A stretch of 64,000 nt of DNA from an uncultured Collinsella sp. (GCA_937943045.1 CALEBN010000067.1:62001-126000); one strand, 5' to 3'. Positions 16,350 through 25,349 are shown, numbered from the stretch's first letter. Made by a program: numbers and translations. The notes: generated by a model not told the origin, from the letters alone.

Positions 16350-17318
16350 CTAGTACTCGACAACACCCATATAGCGGCGGAAATCGGGATCGTGATCAAA
16401 CACCTTGCCGCGTGCAGCACGCAGTTCGCAGTTCATGGCGTAGAACAGCACCGGGTCCAGATAGGCACGGACGCTCGCCGGCACGGCTTCCATACCGTAC
16501 TCCTTGGCATCGAGCACCATCAGCGTATCGGTATGCGTCTTAAGGAACGCCAGGGCGCGCTCATCCATAGCACGGCACTCGCTGGAGCCCATCTGCAGGA
16601 AGTAAAAAACGCCATCCTGAGTAGCCTCGAAGGGGCCATGGAAGTACTCGGCAGAGTGGATGTAGCTGCAGTGCTGCCACTGCATCTCCATAAGAGAGCA
16701 GATAGCGAAACCGTAGGTCTGGCTAAAGTTGGGACCGCTGCCCAGAATATAGAAGAACTCGTGCTCCTGGCAAAGCTTGGCAAAACGATCGCCCAGCTCG
16801 GCATTTACCTTCTCACGTGCCGGGGGAAGAATCTTATCCATCTCGGCGATACCGGCATACATATCGGCAAGATCGGCGTAGCCCTCCTGCTGATCGAGCA
16901 GCTCGGCCGCAAGCGACAGCGAAATGCCAGCGGGGACCTCGGCCTGCGGCACACCCTCGCCCCATGGGTAGACCCACGTGGTCCACTTGCCGGAGTCGAT
17001 CTTGGATCCAGCGTTGTCGGTCTGGGCGATCACCGTAGCGCCGGCGGCAAGGGCAATCTCGCAGCCCTCGACGACCTCCGGGGTATTGCCACTGTGGCTG
17101 CAAGCGATGACCAGGGACTTCTCGCCCAGACGACGCGGACGCATAATGTCGAATTCACGCGCGGTATAGATATACGAAGTGAAGGTGGTTGCCTCGCGCT
17201 GCAGAAGCTCATGAGCCGGGATCAAATCGATCATGGAGCCACCGCAAGCAATCCAGTAGACGCTGTCGAACTTGCCCTTCTCGGCAATTGCCTCTTTGAT
17301 CAGATCGCGTGCGTTCAT
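16350..17318 (-). CDS. frlB: SIS-domain fructoselysine-6-phosphate deglycase-like (FrlB)
   Basis: This enzyme would split phosphorylated fructosyl-amine into glucose 6-phosphate and the free amine. The 322 residues contain two SIS domains. The first has ACGGSMIDL and the sugar-phosphate loop CSHSGNTPE; the second has the ILGSGPNFSQTYGFA segment and HSAEYFHGPFEA, which carries the glutamate and histidine typical of FrlB/FraB deglycases. The start at 17318 (MNARDL) follows AAAGGAAC; the longer frame to 17351 is not supported. The neighbours are the kinase and epimerase of the same pathway. FraB-type (fructose-asparagine) specificity is an alternative. Confidence 0.85.
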   Translation of the reverse strand: MNARDLIKEAIAEKGKFDSVYWIACGGSMIDLIPAHELLQREATTFTSYIYTAREFDIMRPRRLGEKSLVIACSHSGNTPEVVEGCEIALAAGATVIAQTDNAGSKIDSGKWTTWVYPWGEGVPQAEVPAGISLSLAAELLDQQEGYADLADMYAGIAEMDKILPPAREKVNAELGDRFAKLCQEHEFFYILGSGPNFSQTYGFAICSLMEMQWQHCSYIHSAEYFHGPFEATQDGVFYFLQMGSSECRAMDERALAFLKTHTDTLMVLDAKEYGMEAVPASVRAYLDPVLFYAMNCELRAARGKVFDHDPDFRRYMGVVEY

Positions 17319-17380
17319 ATCCAGTTCCTTTCTTGTTTGGGCCGCAATCAATGACGTTGGTTGCGTGGCCGATAGTTGTT

Positions 17381-18232
17381 TTAGTCAATCAGATATTTCT
17401 CGAATGCGGCCATGTTCTTGGCATCAGCCGCCGCCGGGTCATCGTAGTAACGGCCGTCCGTAATTTCCTGGCCCAGCATGCCGTCGAAACCATGGACGTT
17501 GAGTGTGGCAACGAAGGCGTCCATATCGTGCTTGCCATCGCCCCACACCAGATGGCCATACGGGTCACCGTCGATAAAGTGCATCTCGTGAATTGCCCCA
17601 TCACCAAAGGTGGCAAACCAGTCCTCGAGCGTCTCGCCAGCAACGCCCATCGCGGTTGTATCAACCATGGGCTGTAAATACGGGCTCGCGACCTCGTCAA
17701 TCATGCGCTTCGCATCGGAAACCGTCGTCACAAGGTTGCTCTCCTCGGGACGCAGGCTTTCCATCGTAAGCACCAGACCGTGCTCGCCGGCATACTCCGC
17801 CAGAATGGACAAGTGCTCGCGGCTGCGCTTCCAGGCTTCCTCGCGGTCCTCGTCCCAGTCGCCCCAGCCCGAGTTGACGGACATACGGTCGCACCCAAGT
17901 ACCTCGGCAAGCTCAATGCCGTGCTTAAAGTACGCCAGGCTGCGCTGTTCATGCAGCGGCTTGCGTGCGCAGTACTGCCAAGGATAGACAACATTCTCGG
18001 GGCACAGAGTACGATACCTAAGCCCACGGTCTGCAGCCTTTTTCGCCAGGACCTCAGCCTCAAAGTAGCCCGTATGGTCGAGCGTCACATGCGGCTCTGC
18101 GCACCACAGCTCAATGGACTCAAAGCCCAAACGCTGCTGCACATCAAGGAAGTAATCGAGCGACCACATGATGTAGTGGATATTCATGCCCGCAATCTGT
18201 TCGCGGCGCAGCGTCGGCTTGGATTCAGACAT
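17381..18232 (-). CDS. frlC: Sugar-phosphate isomerase/epimerase, FrlC-like
   Basis: The 283-residue TIM-barrel protein resembles FrlC, which interconverts fructoselysine and psicoselysine at C3. Likely metal ligands are the glutamate of LTMESLRPEES, the aspartate of PMVDTTAMG, the histidine of EMHFIDGDPYGH and the glutamate of GQEITDG, spaced as in xylose-isomerase-like epimerases. Length is close to E. coli FrlC. It is embedded between the amidohydrolase (gap of one base) and frlB (gap of 62 bases), so the genes are almost certainly co-transcribed. Confidence 0.82.
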   Translation of the reverse strand: MSESKPTLRREQIAGMNIHYIMWSLDYFLDVQQRLGFESIELWCAEPHVTLDHTGYFEAEVLAKKAADRGLRYRTLCPENVVYPWQYCARKPLHEQRSLAYFKHGIELAEVLGCDRMSVNSGWGDWDEDREEAWKRSREHLSILAEYAGEHGLVLTMESLRPEESNLVTTVSDAKRMIDEVASPYLQPMVDTTAMGVAGETLEDWFATFGDGAIHEMHFIDGDPYGHLVWGDGKHDMDAFVATLNVHGFDGMLGQEITDGRYYDDPAAADAKNMAAFEKYLID

Positions 18233-18233
18233 C

Positions 18234-19817
18234 TTATGCCTCCTTATTTCGATCGAACACGATTTGTCCGTCCGACATCGTCATATCGATCGCAAGATCG
18301 CGTGCGTCGCGATAATCGAGGTCAAACACATCCCGATCGAGCACGCAGATATCGGCAAGCTTGCCGACCTCGAGCGTACCCAGCTCATCTTCGCGCATCA
18401 GGTCGTACGCGCCCCCGGCAGTCCAAGCGCGCAAGAGCTCAACAAGCGTCAGCGTGTTGACCTCATTCACGGGCAGTCCGTCGTCGAAGTATCCGCCGCA
18501 CGCACTGTAGATTGACTCGCCCAGGCTCGGAATCAGCAGCGGCAAATCCGTGCCGCAGCACACCGTGCATCCGGAATCTTCCATGCCGCGGCGATTCCAG
18601 CTGTGCAAAAGTCGCGTCTCGCCAATTTGTCGACGCATCATCGACAGGCAATCCTCGCGCCGGTCCAGCGTCAGAATCTGCGGATAGACCTCGCAAATTC
18701 CACCTAACTTGCCAAACTCGACAAGATCGGTCGGGTCAGAGTTCTCGAGATCGGTAATCGCATGGCGGCGAAGCATCCGTCCATGCTCGTCTCGAGGCAG
18801 CGAGGCATAGAGCGCCACGGTGCGACGAACGGCGCCATCGCCCTGGCAATGCAAGGAATATCGGAAGCCGTCAGCATCAATTGCACGCAGCTCGTTCTCA
18901 ATCAGATCCCACTCTGGCTCCTCGACGACCGTCTTGCCGGCAGCGCCCGCATCGGCCGAGTCCTCATAGGGGTCTATCATCTCGGCAAGCCCCGCCCATA
19001 CGCCGCGATCGGTCATACGGTTGAAGCCAGAAAAACGAACGAACGGTCCCCGGAAGCGCTCTCGTGCCCCGCGAGCATATGGCAGATTTGCACCGGCACC
19101 CACCGGCTGCGACATCATAGAGACGCGAACCGTCAGCTCACCAGATTCCTCACGGCGAGCCATTTCGTCGGCAAAGCCGTAGTAGTCATCAAACGCCATC
19201 TCCTTGATGGCGGTAACGCCGCGCTCGTTGAGCATGCTCATGTAGTCCGAATACCCCGCACGCACCTCGGGCAGCGCGAGGAAATCGCTCATCATACGCC
19301 AGATCTTCTCGGCATAGCATGCCTGAGGTGTAAAGCCATATCGCGCACTGGCGGCAGCATTGAGAACGCAGGTCTCCGCACCCGGTGTAAAGCAGACGAC
19401 GGGGATATCGCCAAAACAATCATCAAACACAGCTGCCGTATTTGCGTTCTCGGCATCCGATGCCAACGTTTCGGGTAGGTTATGGCCAAAAGCCGCCGCG
19501 CAATCCGGATGATCTTCTTTCCATGCACGCAAGAGCGACACGGCCTCTTTGGCATCATCGATGCCGGACAGATCAGACCCCAACGTCCGCAGCGCCCAGC
19601 CTGTATAGAAGGTATGTACATCGGTCAGGCCAGGCATGACGGTGCGGTCGCCCAGATCAACTACCTCGTCCGCCTGGGTCAAATACGAAGCCACCTCACA
19701 CTTGGTGCCAACAGCCTCAATTCGATTGCCACGGACCGCTACGAAACCTTCAAACGGCAGGTCCCCCGTACCGGTAAAGACGCTCTTAGACGTCAGGACC
19801 GTTAAACGATCAGACAT
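18234..19817 (-). CDS. YtcJ-like amidohydrolase in the frl-type operon
   Basis: The 527-residue protein belongs to the amidohydrolase superfamily (YtcJ/NfdA branch). It has an N-terminal beta-sandwich strand set, VMPGLTDVHTF where the first metal motif lies, later histidines in YSLHCQGDGAVRR and RRHAITDLENSDP, and the aspartate of CCGTDLPLLIPS. The usual HxH of the first strand reads HTF, so one metal ligand is missing. In the operon it could free a fructosyl-amino acid from an acylated or peptide-bound form; that is inference. The ATG at 19817 lies behind AGGTGG that overlaps the transporter stop. Confidence 0.75.
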   Translation of the reverse strand: MSDRLTVLTSKSVFTGTGDLPFEGFVAVRGNRIEAVGTKCEVASYLTQADEVVDLGDRTVMPGLTDVHTFYTGWALRTLGSDLSGIDDAKEAVSLLRAWKEDHPDCAAAFGHNLPETLASDAENANTAAVFDDCFGDIPVVCFTPGAETCVLNAAASARYGFTPQACYAEKIWRMMSDFLALPEVRAGYSDYMSMLNERGVTAIKEMAFDDYYGFADEMARREESGELTVRVSMMSQPVGAGANLPYARGARERFRGPFVRFSGFNRMTDRGVWAGLAEMIDPYEDSADAGAAGKTVVEEPEWDLIENELRAIDADGFRYSLHCQGDGAVRRTVALYASLPRDEHGRMLRRHAITDLENSDPTDLVEFGKLGGICEVYPQILTLDRREDCLSMMRRQIGETRLLHSWNRRGMEDSGCTVCCGTDLPLLIPSLGESIYSACGGYFDDGLPVNEVNTLTLVELLRAWTAGGAYDLMREDELGTLEVGKLADICVLDRDVFDLDYRDARDLAIDMTMSDGQIVFDRNKEA

Positions 19818-19826
19818 CACAACCAC

Positions 19827-21290
19827 CTACACCGGAAGCATGCCAGAGATTGCCGTTACGATCAGGCCAAAGACGACCATGAAAATGAAGAACTTCCAAA
19901 TGGTCTTCCACCATTGACCAAACGAGATCTTTGCCACGGCAAGACCGGCAACCGTCATGCCCGCCACGGGACTGATGGTGTTGATGGTCTGATTAGCAAA
20001 CTGGAGCGCGGTAACGGCGGCTTCGGGATTGAGGCCCATAAGCTCGGTCAGCGGACCCATGACGGGCATGGTGAGCGCCGCAAGTCCAGAGCTCGAGGGA
20101 ACCAGCAAAGAGAGCAGGCCAAGGACGATATACATAAACGTGGTGTAGACGGCGGCGGGTGCACCGGCGAGCGCGGTAGCGAGCGCCTGGAGGATGGTGT
20201 CGATGATCATGCCGCCCTCGGCGATGACCAGAATACCGCGAGCGATACCGATAACGACGGCAGCGTACGCAAAGTCGGCGAGACCCTTAACGAACTCCTC
20301 TGCGATCGTCTGCTGGTCAAGGCCGCCCAGGATACCGGCAAGCAAGCCCATGCCAAGGAACACGGCGGAAATCTCATTCATGTACCAGCCCTGGGTAACA
20401 AGACCCCAGACGATAATGCCCATACCGCAAGCAAAATCGATAAGCACGAGCTTCTGACGGATAGTGAAATCTTCCTCGATGGAGGCATCGGTCACGGAAA
20501 ATTCAATACGCTTGAGCTTATCGTCCTCGTACACAATGGACGACTCGGGGTTTTTCTTGACGCGCACGGCGTAGCGCATGGCCCATGCGATACCGACGGC
20601 AGTGAAGATGACCCAAGAAACGGCACGCAGCCACAGTTGCGGATTACCCTCGATGCCAATGATGCCTTGGGCGATCAAAACATTAAACGGGTCGATGGTC
20701 GAAGCACAATATCCCAGGTTAGGACCAAGGAAGCAGATGATGAATGCCGTCATCGAGTCATACCCGATACCCATCATGATGGGAATGAAGATGGCATAGA
20801 ACGGCAGGGCTTCCTCAGACATACCAAACGTAGTGCCACAAATGGACAGCAACGTCATCGTGATGGGAATGATGAGGATGTCCTTGTTCTTGAGCTTTTT
20901 AATCACACGGCTCATGCCGGCATTCAAAGCGTTGGTCTTGGTGATGATCGCGAACGATCCGCCAATCAATAAGACGAACGCAACGACGTCGGCAGCCTCT
21001 TGGATACCCTTGGTGGGCGCTTGCAGAACCGCGAAGATATCCTGGCCCAGATTGATGGTCTCGCCGGTCTCGGAATCGGTGTAGTTCTTATCGACCTGTT
21101 CATAGGTTCCAGCAACGGCGACTTCACGCTCGCCCGCCGCCGTCGAAATCGTCTTGCGCTGATACTGACCAGAGGGAACGATCCAAGTCAGGACCGCAAA
21201 GACAACGATCAGCAAGAACATGATCGTATAGACATGCGGTAATTTGAACTTAAAACGTCTGTTTGTCTTCTTCGCCTTCGTATCTGACAT
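19827..21290 (-). CDS. YfcC-family (DcuC-like) membrane transporter
   Basis: The 487-residue protein has about 12 hydrophobic helices and the YfcC signature regions: an N-terminal FKLPHVYTIMFLLIV helix, WIVPSGQYQR, GMSEEALPFYAIF, the LLSLLVPSSSGLAALTMPVMGPL loop, and NQTINTISPVAG near the end. The latter two are the paired re-entrant motifs of this ion-transporter class. Here it most likely imports the Amadori compound handled by the downstream enzymes, in place of the FrlA amino-acid permease of E. coli. The start at 21290 (MSDTKAKK) follows GGAGG; a 36-residue extension to 21398 is rejected because it runs through the promoter. Confidence 0.85.
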   Translation of the reverse strand: MSDTKAKKTNRRFKFKLPHVYTIMFLLIVVFAVLTWIVPSGQYQRKTISTAAGEREVAVAGTYEQVDKNYTDSETGETINLGQDIFAVLQAPTKGIQEAADVVAFVLLIGGSFAIITKTNALNAGMSRVIKKLKNKDILIIPITMTLLSICGTTFGMSEEALPFYAIFIPIMMGIGYDSMTAFIICFLGPNLGYCASTIDPFNVLIAQGIIGIEGNPQLWLRAVSWVIFTAVGIAWAMRYAVRVKKNPESSIVYEDDKLKRIEFSVTDASIEEDFTIRQKLVLIDFACGMGIIVWGLVTQGWYMNEISAVFLGMGLLAGILGGLDQQTIAEEFVKGLADFAYAAVVIGIARGILVIAEGGMIIDTILQALATALAGAPAAVYTTFMYIVLGLLSLLVPSSSGLAALTMPVMGPLTELMGLNPEAAVTALQFANQTINTISPVAGMTVAGLAVAKISFGQWWKTIWKFFIFMVVFGLIVTAISGMLPV

Positions 21291-21334
21291 AGATACCTCC
21301 AAAGAACTCGAGACTGCATCGCATCTCGCTTCAA

Positions 21335-21398
21335 CGTTTGCACAATGCAAACGATCTATGACGTCCCATAGATTACCAGCAGCTTTTTCCTTCATCAA
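21335..21398 (-). promoter_or_regulatory. Promoter and palindromic operator of the frl-type operon
   Basis: On the minus strand a -35 TTGATG (21393-21398) and a -10 TAATCT (21370-21375) are 17 bp apart. A perfect dyad CGTTTGCA-CAA-TGCAAACG lies at 21335-21353, about 10-28 bases past the expected start, where a repressor would block transcription. The divergent-style neighbour is a GntR regulator. Confidence 0.65.
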
Positions 21399-21460
21399 GA
21401 TAATTTCAAACTGATTGCCGCAACGCGGTTGAACGGTTGCGTTTGCGCCGTGAACGGTAT

Positions 21461-21496
21461 GGAAACGCCCAGTGAGATGATCAACCGGGCGTTTCC
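21461..21496 (-). terminator. Hairpin after the GntR regulator gene
   Basis: A perfect 10-bp stem (21461-21470 with 21487-21496) lies 12 bases past the regulator stop. It lacks a strong T run on the minus strand, so its efficiency is uncertain. Confidence 0.55.
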
Positions 21497-21508
21497 ATTC
21501 GCAATGTC

Positions 21509-22252
21509 CTAGATGTCAAAAACGTAGCGAGACCCAACGATCCGCTGACGACCGATGATAAACGGCCGCCGCTGCTCATCGAAAAAGAAGGCTTCCATAT
21601 AAAACAAGGGTTCGCCAACGGGAACTGCCAACAGCCGAGCGACCTCGGGCGATGCACACGCGATCTCGAGCGTGCACGGGTCGGTAAACGCGGGCGTGCG
21701 GCCCGTCCGGTTGCGCACGAACTCAAAAATGGATTGGTTAGATAGAGGTGCCGTTGATAGATAGGCGTTGTCCTCGTAAACGTATATGTTGTTCTCGAGC
21801 ATGACAGGGACGCCATCGGCAGTACGCACGCGCTCAACGCAAATCAAGTCAGTTCCAACGGGAACACCAAAGAACTGTGCTTCGGTGGAATCCGCCGGCA
21901 GTATCTTTCTCGAAATGACACGCGCCCCCGGTTCCATTCCGTTAACGCGGCATGCGTCCGAAAAACTCTGGACGTCAACTTTCTGGCGAATCTTGCGCTT
22001 GAGCTTGGGGGCATTGACAAACGTGCCTTTCCCCTGTCGCTTCGTTAGATAGCCCTGCTGGACGAGCTCCTCAATAGCGCGCCGCACGGTAACGCGGCCA
22101 ACTTTATAGCTCTCAGCCAATTCGAATTCGTTGGGTATCCGCGCGCCCGCCTTGTAGGCGCCGGAGTTGATTTCATTTTTGATGATATCAATAACCTGTT
22201 GGTACAGCGGTATCGCTGCTTTACCGTCAGTTAGCCCTTCAGTCGGTGGCAT
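21509..22252 (-). CDS. GntR/HutC-family regulator (UTRA domain), likely operon repressor
   Basis: The 247-residue regulator has an N-terminal GntR winged helix (PLYQQVIDIIKNEINSGAYKAGARIPNEFELAESYKV, with VGRVTVRRAIEELVQQGYL as recognition part) and a C-terminal UTRA ligand domain (about 90-245, ending GRQRIVGSRYVFDI). Such regulators release DNA when the pathway sugar or sugar phosphate binds. It lies directly upstream of the transporter in the same direction, separated by 218 bases that hold a hairpin, a promoter and a palindrome. FrlR-like control of the operon is the simplest reading. The start follows GGGAGAGGG. Confidence 0.85.
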   Translation of the reverse strand: MPPTEGLTDGKAAIPLYQQVIDIIKNEINSGAYKAGARIPNEFELAESYKVGRVTVRRAIEELVQQGYLTKRQGKGTFVNAPKLKRKIRQKVDVQSFSDACRVNGMEPGARVISRKILPADSTEAQFFGVPVGTDLICVERVRTADGVPVMLENNIYVYEDNAYLSTAPLSNQSIFEFVRNRTGRTPAFTDPCTLEIACASPEVARLLAVPVGEPLFYMEAFFFDEQRRPFIIGRQRIVGSRYVFDI

Positions 22253-22282
22253 ATACCCTCTCCCAGCACAATTAAGTCTAAA

Positions 22283-22319
22283 GCGGGCTTAAGGGCATTC
22301 AACAAGCCCTTAAGCCCGC
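22283..22319. terminator. Strong hairpin terminator after the HAD phosphatase gene
   Basis: A perfect 14-bp stem (22283-22296 with 22306-22319) with a 9-base loop lies between the HAD gene stop and the GntR start. The minus strand continues TTTAGACTT. Confidence 0.75.
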
Positions 22320-22402
22320 ATTAGCTTAAAGTATGCTAGGTGTCGCACCAAAATGTTGGCTATTTACTCATCAGACCCGAAAAACGCGCAACTACCGCAC
22401 TC

Positions 22403-23062
22403 CTAAGAAAGCGTGAGCAGCTCCGGCAGCTGGTCGATAATCTTGTCCGCGGCATCCTGGCTAAAGCCAAAGCGTTCCTCGCGCTTGGCAATGACTGTCA
22501 GGCCGGCTCGCTTGCCGGCAGTGATGCCAGGCACCGAATCCTCGACGCAGCAGCAGCGATTCGCGGGCAGCCCCAGCAGGTCCAGCGCATGCAGGTAGAT
22601 GTCGGGCTCGGGCTTGCTCTCCTTAAACTGCTCGCCACTCACCACATGCTCAAAGGCATCCGACAGCCCGCATGCGTTGAGCACTTCCTCGATGCTATCC
22701 ATGGGAGACGAGCTGGCAAGCGCCACGCGAACGCCACGGCGCGGCAGCTCTCGAATCGTATCCACGGCGCCTGGGTTAATCAAAGCCTGATAGTCGCGCG
22801 GACGCTTATGCGCCCACTCGTCCCAACGGGCCAACGCTTCCTCGCCAGTTAAATGCCCCTTACCGGCGCGCTCAAACCAATCGACCAGCATACGCAGGAA
22901 GAACTGATGCGAGGTACCGACCTGCCCGTTCAACTCCTCTTGAGTCAGGTTAAGCCCAAGCTCCTTGGCAAACGCGGCAGTCTCGCCCAGGTAGTAATAC
23001 TCGGTATCGACAATCACGCCGTCCATGTCAAAGATAACGGCGTCGAACGGAAATGCGGACAC
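22403..23062 (-). CDS. HAD hydrolase, beta-phosphoglucomutase-like
   Basis: The 219-residue protein is a HAD enzyme with a helical cap. Motif I is FDMDGVIVDTEYYY with both catalytic aspartates, motif II ALASSSPMDSI, the lysine is in KESKPEPDIYLHAL, and motif IV is CVEDSVPGITAGKRAG. This pattern fits beta-phosphoglucomutase or sugar-phosphate phosphatases of the same clade. The likely start is GTG at 23062 behind GGGAGGG; an extension to 23110 lacks support. A second HAD gene lies directly upstream in the same direction (63 bases away), so the two may share a transcript. Confidence 0.82.
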   Translation of the reverse strand: MSAFPFDAVIFDMDGVIVDTEYYYLGETAAFAKELGLNLTQEELNGQVGTSHQFFLRMLVDWFERAGKGHLTGEEALARWDEWAHKRPRDYQALINPGAVDTIRELPRRGVRVALASSSPMDSIEEVLNACGLSDAFEHVVSGEQFKESKPEPDIYLHALDLLGLPANRCCCVEDSVPGITAGKRAGLTVIAKREERFGFSQDAADKIIDQLPELLTLS

Positions 23063-23125
23063 GGCACCCTCCCTAACAAAAGGGCGCCCGCAAGCAGACG
23101 CCCGAACCATGCACTATCGGCGATT

Positions 23126-23968
23126 CTAACCCAGCAGCTTATCCAGCGCCACCGCAATACCGTCTTCGTTGTTATTGGCGGTCACCATCTGGGCTACAGC
23201 CTTAACCTCATCGACGGCGTTGCCCATGGCAACACCGGTGCCGGCCCACTCAATCATGGACTTGTCGTTCTGGCCGTCGCCAAACGATACGACCTCGCTG
23301 GCATCGATGCCGAGCTTGGGCAGGGCACCCTCGAGCGCGCAGGCCTTGTCGATACCGGGCGCCGTGTACTCAAAGTACCAGTCGGCCGTAAACATGCCCG
23401 AAAGCGTCTGCTTAAAGGGCGCATACATCTCCTCGTAATGCGCCTGCAGGTATGCCGGGTCGCCCGCAGTGAGTAGCTTGTCCACGGGATAAGCATCAGC
23501 GACCTCATGCAGGCTCTCCACCTCGCGAATCTTAAGATCGCACGCGTCGCGCTCATACTTGACGATATTCTTCTGCGAGCCGTCAGGCAGCGTGATCATG
23601 CAATGGTACGAGTCCTCGACATGCAAATCACGACCGAGCGAAATCATAGGGATCACGTCAAAATTACGCAGGTGATCAATCAGGCGATGCAATTCGTCGG
23701 CAGGCATAGCCTGATCGAACAGCACCTCGTCGGTCTGAGCGTCGACCACATGCGCGCCGTTAAAGGCCACCAGCAGACCGTCATGGTTTTGAAGGTCGAG
23801 CTCCTGCGCCAAGGCGTGCAGCCCCCATGCGGGACGGCCCGAAGCCAAGATGAGCTTAATGCCCGATTCCTGCGCCGCGAGCAGCTTCTCGCGCGTACGC
23901 GAGCTAATCACTTTCTGGTCGTTGGTGAGCGTACCGTCGATATCCATCGCGATGGCTTTGATTGCCAT
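23126..23968 (-). CDS. Cof-type HAD phosphatase (subfamily IIB)
   Basis: The 280-residue protein has MDIDGTLTNDQKVIS (motif I), ILASGRPAWGLHAL (motif II), a large alpha/beta cap in the middle, the lysine of PGIDKACALEGAL, and SFGDGQNDKSMIEWAGTGVAMGNA (motif IV), the layout of Cof/YidA sugar-phosphate phosphatases. The substrate is not predictable. The start follows AAGGAGG. It is the first gene of a probable two-gene unit with the beta-phosphoglucomutase-like protein. Confidence 0.87.
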   Translation of the reverse strand: MAIKAIAMDIDGTLTNDQKVISSRTREKLLAAQESGIKLILASGRPAWGLHALAQELDLQNHDGLLVAFNGAHVVDAQTDEVLFDQAMPADELHRLIDHLRNFDVIPMISLGRDLHVEDSYHCMITLPDGSQKNIVKYERDACDLKIREVESLHEVADAYPVDKLLTAGDPAYLQAHYEEMYAPFKQTLSGMFTADWYFEYTAPGIDKACALEGALPKLGIDASEVVSFGDGQNDKSMIEWAGTGVAMGNAVDEVKAVAQMVTANNNEDGIAVALDKLLG

Positions 23969-24458
23969 ATGTGCCTCCTTGCATCGTTTTTATCGCGCAC
24001 TATCTTATCCGAGCCGGGGCACGTTCGCACAGCGCGCGTATGACGGTTGCAAAACCACCCCATTTGAAACAAAGGCAAAAAAGTACTTGCAAAGACGCGT
24101 TCCGACATATAAGTTGATAAAAGATCGCTGTTGCGGTTTTAAGTAGATCGAGCATATTCAGTTTCAGTTTTCAGCGTGTAAGAGAAAGAAGATCGGCAAA
24201 GTACAACCCCAAACGCAATGACAACTTAATGAGGAAACTGCCACATGTGAGGCGCCCAGGGCATTGCTGTCTCGATTTTGAGCACGATGCCTTCCGCCCT
24301 GCATGGGCCGTTCCATCCCGCCCCTGCAGCAACTGCCTCACGGGCTCATTGAAAACCGCATAGCACCCCAACGTCAGCACATCACCCACGGCAAGCACAT
24401 CACTCACGACAACCAACACATCAACAAACAGCACGAACATCAACCGATTGGAGAAGCT
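23969..24458. other. 490-base intergenic stretch with a CA-rich, G-poor leader
   Basis: No convincing gene was found on either strand. Bases near 24060-24190 are AT-richer than the surroundings and are the likely promoter region of the + strand cassette. Bases about 24366-24446 are strongly A/C-rich with recurring CACATCAC and AACA words and few G, so the transcript there would be unstructured. Short frames that cross it are low complexity (His/Gln-rich) and lack ribosome sites. Confidence 0.5.
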
Positions 24459-25349
24459 ATGACAAACCACCACGCTGAAGACGGCGATAAGAAAAGCATT
24501 CTGGATGCCCGCATTGAGCGAGCATATGCAAACGAATATGACGCCGCCTTTGCCGCCGCGACCATCAAGAACTACGCGTCGCTACCGCTCGCGACGATCT
24601 TGGCCGACCACCCTCAACTGCTGAAGCGCTGCACAAAGATCATGGGCGACCCCGACATTCGCAAGCTGACAGACCCCTATGCCCCAAAACGCGACAACGA
24701 TTCGTACGTTCTTACCGTAGGCTGCCTAGCCCATATGCTTACGGCGCTCGACACGAAACTCAAGCTCGAATGGGAACCCGACGAGCGTCATGAACTCGAA
24801 AGCAAGCGGAACACCCTGCGCACCGCACTGTTCCTTCCGCTGGACGGCCTCAAGCGCTGCAACGTCGAGCTCAATACACAGGCGCGGCAAAAGCCCGGGA
24901 CCACGGGGCAGAAAACTCCAAGACCCCATGCGGCCATCGTCGACCGCAACCGATATAACCGCATAACCGCGCACTTTTCCGCCGAGGGAGCAGCCATAAG
25001 GACGCTGATCGATCTGCTGTGCCTCCTGAGCATCAACGAGCTATTTGAGGGCTATCTCGCCCTTGTTCCCGCGACGGCACCCAAGTCGGTAGCAAAGATC
25101 ATCGAGACCTGCAGACGCCAGTTTGAGCGCCATCGCAATGGCAGCGAGATGAACGCCAGCATCGCGCAGTACTACGCGGCTCATTACAAAAATGACGGAT
25201 GTGCCCCTGTCGAGCATCAGCTGCGGCTCGCCTACACCACGCCCACCGCAACGCTCCATCGCTTTGGAGCCCTTGGCGCTTGCGAGCCGCACGAACAGGC
25301 AGCCTACCCCACAACCGAGCTCGATCTCAGGCTCGGACGAACCCTGTAG
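24459..25349 (+). CDS. Uncharacterised 296-residue protein, first gene of the ClpP/VirD4 cassette
   Basis: I do not recognise this protein. It is soluble-looking, mostly helical and rich in charged residues, with no signal peptide or clear membrane helix. A hydrophobic helix pair around residues 175-200 (AAIRTLIDLLCLLSINELFEGYLAL) may be a helix bundle core. A basic, Pro-rich linker lies near 145-160 (QARQKPGTTGQKTPRPHA). The ATG at 24459 has TTGGAGAAG upstream. The next gene starts 63 bases later in the same direction, so it is likely the opener of a three-gene transcript. A role as adaptor or substrate of the peptidase or ATPase is only a guess. Confidence 0.6.
   Translation: MTNHHAEDGDKKSILDARIERAYANEYDAAFAAATIKNYASLPLATILADHPQLLKRCTKIMGDPDIRKLTDPYAPKRDNDSYVLTVGCLAHMLTALDTKLKLEWEPDERHELESKRNTLRTALFLPLDGLKRCNVELNTQARQKPGTTGQKTPRPHAAIVDRNRYNRITAHFSAEGAAIRTLIDLLCLLSINELFEGYLALVPATAPKSVAKIIETCRRQFERHRNGSEMNASIAQYYAAHYKNDGCAPVEHQLRLAYTTPTATLHRFGALGACEPHEQAAYPTTELDLRLGRTL

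Noticed and set aside
24303..24458. N-terminal extension of the 296-residue protein to the ATG at 24303
   Set aside because: No ribosome site, and the translated stretch is His/Gln low complexity from the CA-rich leader; the ATG at 24459 is well placed.
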